The notes under the pieces: model-generated
What the model was told of the DNA's origin: nothing
Seen by the model: only the letters and a program-made list of their open reading frames with translations
Databases searched by the model: none
DNA from: an archaeon
GTDB taxonomy: Archaea; Nanobdellota; Nanobdellia; Woesearchaeales; JAHJEM01
Assembly (NCBI GenBank): GCA_020057445.1
Contig: JAGVFV010000197.1
Span: forward strand, 1-5,623
Length of the DNA: 5,623 nucleotides
Direction of reading: 5' to 3'
Translations under genes and position numbers: made by a program
Part shown: piece after piece, positions 3,923-5,623 of the stretch
How the letters are laid out: every line of letters begins with the position of its first letter
Position numbering within the stretch: the first letter of the stretch is position 1

Positions 3923-5599
3923 ATGACCAAGCACGATTATATCAAGACAGACTATCTGGTGATAGGTTCAGGTCTTGCCGGGCTTCGAGCGGCATTGGAA
4001 TTGGCAAGGCAGGGATGTTCAGTGAGCTTGGTGACGAAGGAAAGGATGATTGACGGCTCGAGTTATCTTGCGCAGGGCGGGTTGAATGCTCTTGCTCATG
4101 ATAGGGTTATTGCCGGCGAGGATTCGCCTGAATTGTTCATGCAGGATTCCTTGTCTGCGGCAAAAGGGCTTGGCAATCCTGAAATCACAAAAGGATTTGT
4201 GGATGATTCTGCTGCTGTCTTGGATTTTCTCATCAAAGAGGGTGTTCCTTTCTCTAAAAAGGATGGAGATTTCACCTTGCATCAGGAAGGCGGGCATTCC
4301 CGTCCTCGCACGTATTGCGTGAGTGATTATACAGGGAAGGCAATAGTCGATACGCTGCTCGAGGCAGTCTCTCGCGAGAATAATATCACTGTCTATGAGA
4401 ATCACCATCTTGTTGACCTGATCACTGCGAAGAAATTGCGTCCAGAGGCGCTGCAGAACGCCTGCCTAGGTGCATACGTGTACCATTCTTCCTTGGATGC
4501 GGTGATCACCTTTGATGCTAAAGGAGTTTTTCTGGCGACAGGAGGTGCGGGAAGGATTTTCCTGTATACGTCGAACAATCACGTGTCGACGGGTGATGGC
4601 ATCGCTGCCGCATATCGTGCTGGAGCAAGGATTGCGAATATGGAGTTCACGCAGTTCCATCCGACAGTGCTCTATGGCTATGATGATCGCGGAAGGAGTT
4701 TTCTCTTGACAGAGGCCTTGCGTGGAAAGAAGATGGGAGGGATACTTACGCTTGCGGCAGAGGGAGATGCGTCGCTTGATGACTTTATTCTCTCTCAGAA
4801 GCATTCCCCTCTTGGTTCTGCAGGGACAAGGGACGATGTGGCTCGCGGTATTGACCTGGAGATGAAGAAGAGGGGTTTGAAGCACGTGTACTTGAATGTG
4901 ACATCGAAGATGACTGGAAAATCTCCTGCAGAGATCAGGGAGGGGTTTCCGCAGATAGATGAAAGATTGCGTTCACTTGGCATTGACATGACTGTCCGTC
5001 CCATTCCCGTTGTTCCTGCTTCACATTATACCTGTGGCGGCGTGGTTGTCGGCCCCTCTGGTGAGGTTGTGGAGATTCCTGGTCTGTATGCCATCGGCGA
5101 GACTGCGTGTACTGGCCTTATGGGTGCTAATCGGCTCGCTTCAAATTCTCTTCCTGAAACATTGTTGTATGGCAAACGGGCAGTGGATCATGCCATCCGA
5201 AACCCGATAGGAAAAAATGACGCTCTTCCGTTATGGGATGTTGGCCGTGCCACATTGAGCAGGAATCAGGATCTTGTCGGCTATTACTGGAATGAGATTC
5301 GGACATTGATGTGGCATCTTGTCGGTATAACACGGGATGAGAAGCGTCTATCGATGGCAAAGGAGAGGATTGAGCTCATCCAGAAGGAGATTGAGGAGTA
5401 TTATTGGCAGTATCTTATCACTGATGATTTTCTTGAGCTTCGAAATATCGAGCAGGTGGCAGAGTTGACGATCAATGCTGCATTATGGAGGAAGGAGAGC
5501 AGGGGAGGTCATTACCGTCTAGACTTCCCGACGTTCGACGATGCGCATTTCAGGAAGCAGAGTGTGCAGGTGCGAGGGGTTGAGGGTGTGGTTGAGTAA
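3923..5599 (+). CDS. nadB: L-aspartate oxidase (NadB)
   Basis: The 558-residue flavoprotein oxidises L-aspartate to iminoaspartate using FAD; quinolinate synthase NadA then uses the product in de novo NAD synthesis. The FAD-binding signature VIGSGLAGLRAA is at residues 13-24 and SSYLAQGGLNA at 46-56. QEGGHSRPR (121-129), FATGG-type VFLATGG (202-208), TQFHPTVLY (243-251), RSFLLTEALRG (258-268), RDDVARGID (303-311), VPASHYTCGG (364-373) and GLMGANRLASNS (398-409) follow. Glu122, His246, Arg303, His368 and Arg404 align with the substrate and catalytic residues of E. coli NadB. HYTCGG and GANRLASNSLPE favour NadB over the related succinate dehydrogenase/fumarate reductase flavoprotein, which is the alternative. 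The C-terminal helical domain (about 440-558) is complete. Start 3923 is set by the TATA box; the frame opens earlier at 3836 but would then begin in the insertion element. A further frame starts immediately after its stop. Confidence 0.92.
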   Translation: MTKHDYIKTDYLVIGSGLAGLRAALELARQGCSVSLVTKERMIDGSSYLAQGGLNALAHDRVIAGEDSPELFMQDSLSAAKGLGNPEITKGFVDDSAAVLDFLIKEGVPFSKKDGDFTLHQEGGHSRPRTYCVSDYTGKAIVDTLLEAVSRENNITVYENHHLVDLITAKKLRPEALQNACLGAYVYHSSLDAVITFDAKGVFLATGGAGRIFLYTSNNHVSTGDGIAAAYRAGARIANMEFTQFHPTVLYGYDDRGRSFLLTEALRGKKMGGILTLAAEGDASLDDFILSQKHSPLGSAGTRDDVARGIDLEMKKRGLKHVYLNVTSKMTGKSPAEIREGFPQIDERLRSLGIDMTVRPIPVVPASHYTCGGVVVGPSGEVVEIPGLYAIGETACTGLMGANRLASNSLPETLLYGKRAVDHAIRNPIGKNDALPLWDVGRATLSRNQDLVGYYWNEIRTLMWHLVGITRDEKRLSMAKERIELIQKEIEEYYWQYLITDDFLELRNIEQVAELTINAALWRKESRGGHYRLDFPTFDDAHFRKQSVQVRGVEGVVE

Positions 5600-5623
5600 A
5601 TGGCCCGTGAAGCAAGCTACACT
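5600..5623 (+). CDS. Start of a downstream gene, truncated by the window edge
   Basis: An ATG follows the nadB stop codon with no gap (TAA then ATG), and eight codons (MAREASYT) are visible before the window ends. The zero-base spacing suggests a co-transcribed, translationally coupled gene. The upstream GGTGTGG/GGTTGAG stretch at the end of nadB could act as a ribosome site. In nadB operons the next gene is often nadA (quinolinate synthase) or nadC, but eight residues do not allow identification. Confidence 0.5.

Overview
The window looks archaeal. TATA boxes (TTTATATA, TATTTAAA, TTTAAATA types) lie about 22-28 bases upstream of several start codons, which fits leaderless or very short-leader transcripts. 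Where Shine-Dalgarno sites occur they are of the archaeal GGTGA/AGGTG type. The protein set (RibL-type nucleotidyltransferase, short four-helix membrane protein of unknown function, membrane-anchored CPHC thioredoxin-like protein, KsgA with a divergent N-terminus) most resembles DPANN archaea of the Woesearchaeota/Pacearchaeota kind. That placement is recognition from memory, not a database result.

Layout. Positions 114-1759 hold four minus-strand genes. Read in their direction of transcription they are: a membrane-anchored thioredoxin-like protein (1759-1409), a 112-residue membrane protein (1279-941) followed by a T-rich termination signal, a RibL-like cytidylyl/adenylyltransferase (775-359) behind a leader with two tandem hairpins, and an 82-residue two-helix membrane protein (362-114) whose start overlaps the ribL stop by 4 bases. 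From a divergent promoter region, a standalone GH15/phosphorylase-kinase-alpha-like glycosidase (1873-2958) runs on the plus strand. It converges with, and overlaps by 7 bases, a minus-strand rRNA dimethyladenosine transferase (ksgA/rsmA, 3680-2952). ksgA in turn diverges from nadB, L-aspartate oxidase (3923-5599). Directly after the nadB stop codon an ATG opens a reading frame cut off by the window edge, as expected for a NAD biosynthesis operon.

The most notable non-coding element is a 132-bp insertion between the ksgA and nadB promoters (3719-3850). It has perfect 16-bp terminal inverted repeats, a GC-rich hairpin core, and a flanking 8-bp direct repeat (CATTTTCT) that reads as a target-site duplication. 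It carries no gene, so it is best described as a MITE-like non-autonomous transposon. Removing it and one repeat copy restores a compact bidirectional promoter with the two TATA boxes about 42 bp apart.

The genes are mostly housekeeping functions: flavin cofactor synthesis, NAD synthesis (NadB itself uses FAD), rRNA modification, thiol-disulfide exchange and alpha-glucan metabolism. No defence system, CRISPR array, tRNA or rRNA was seen. No gene-free stretch exceeds 300 bases.
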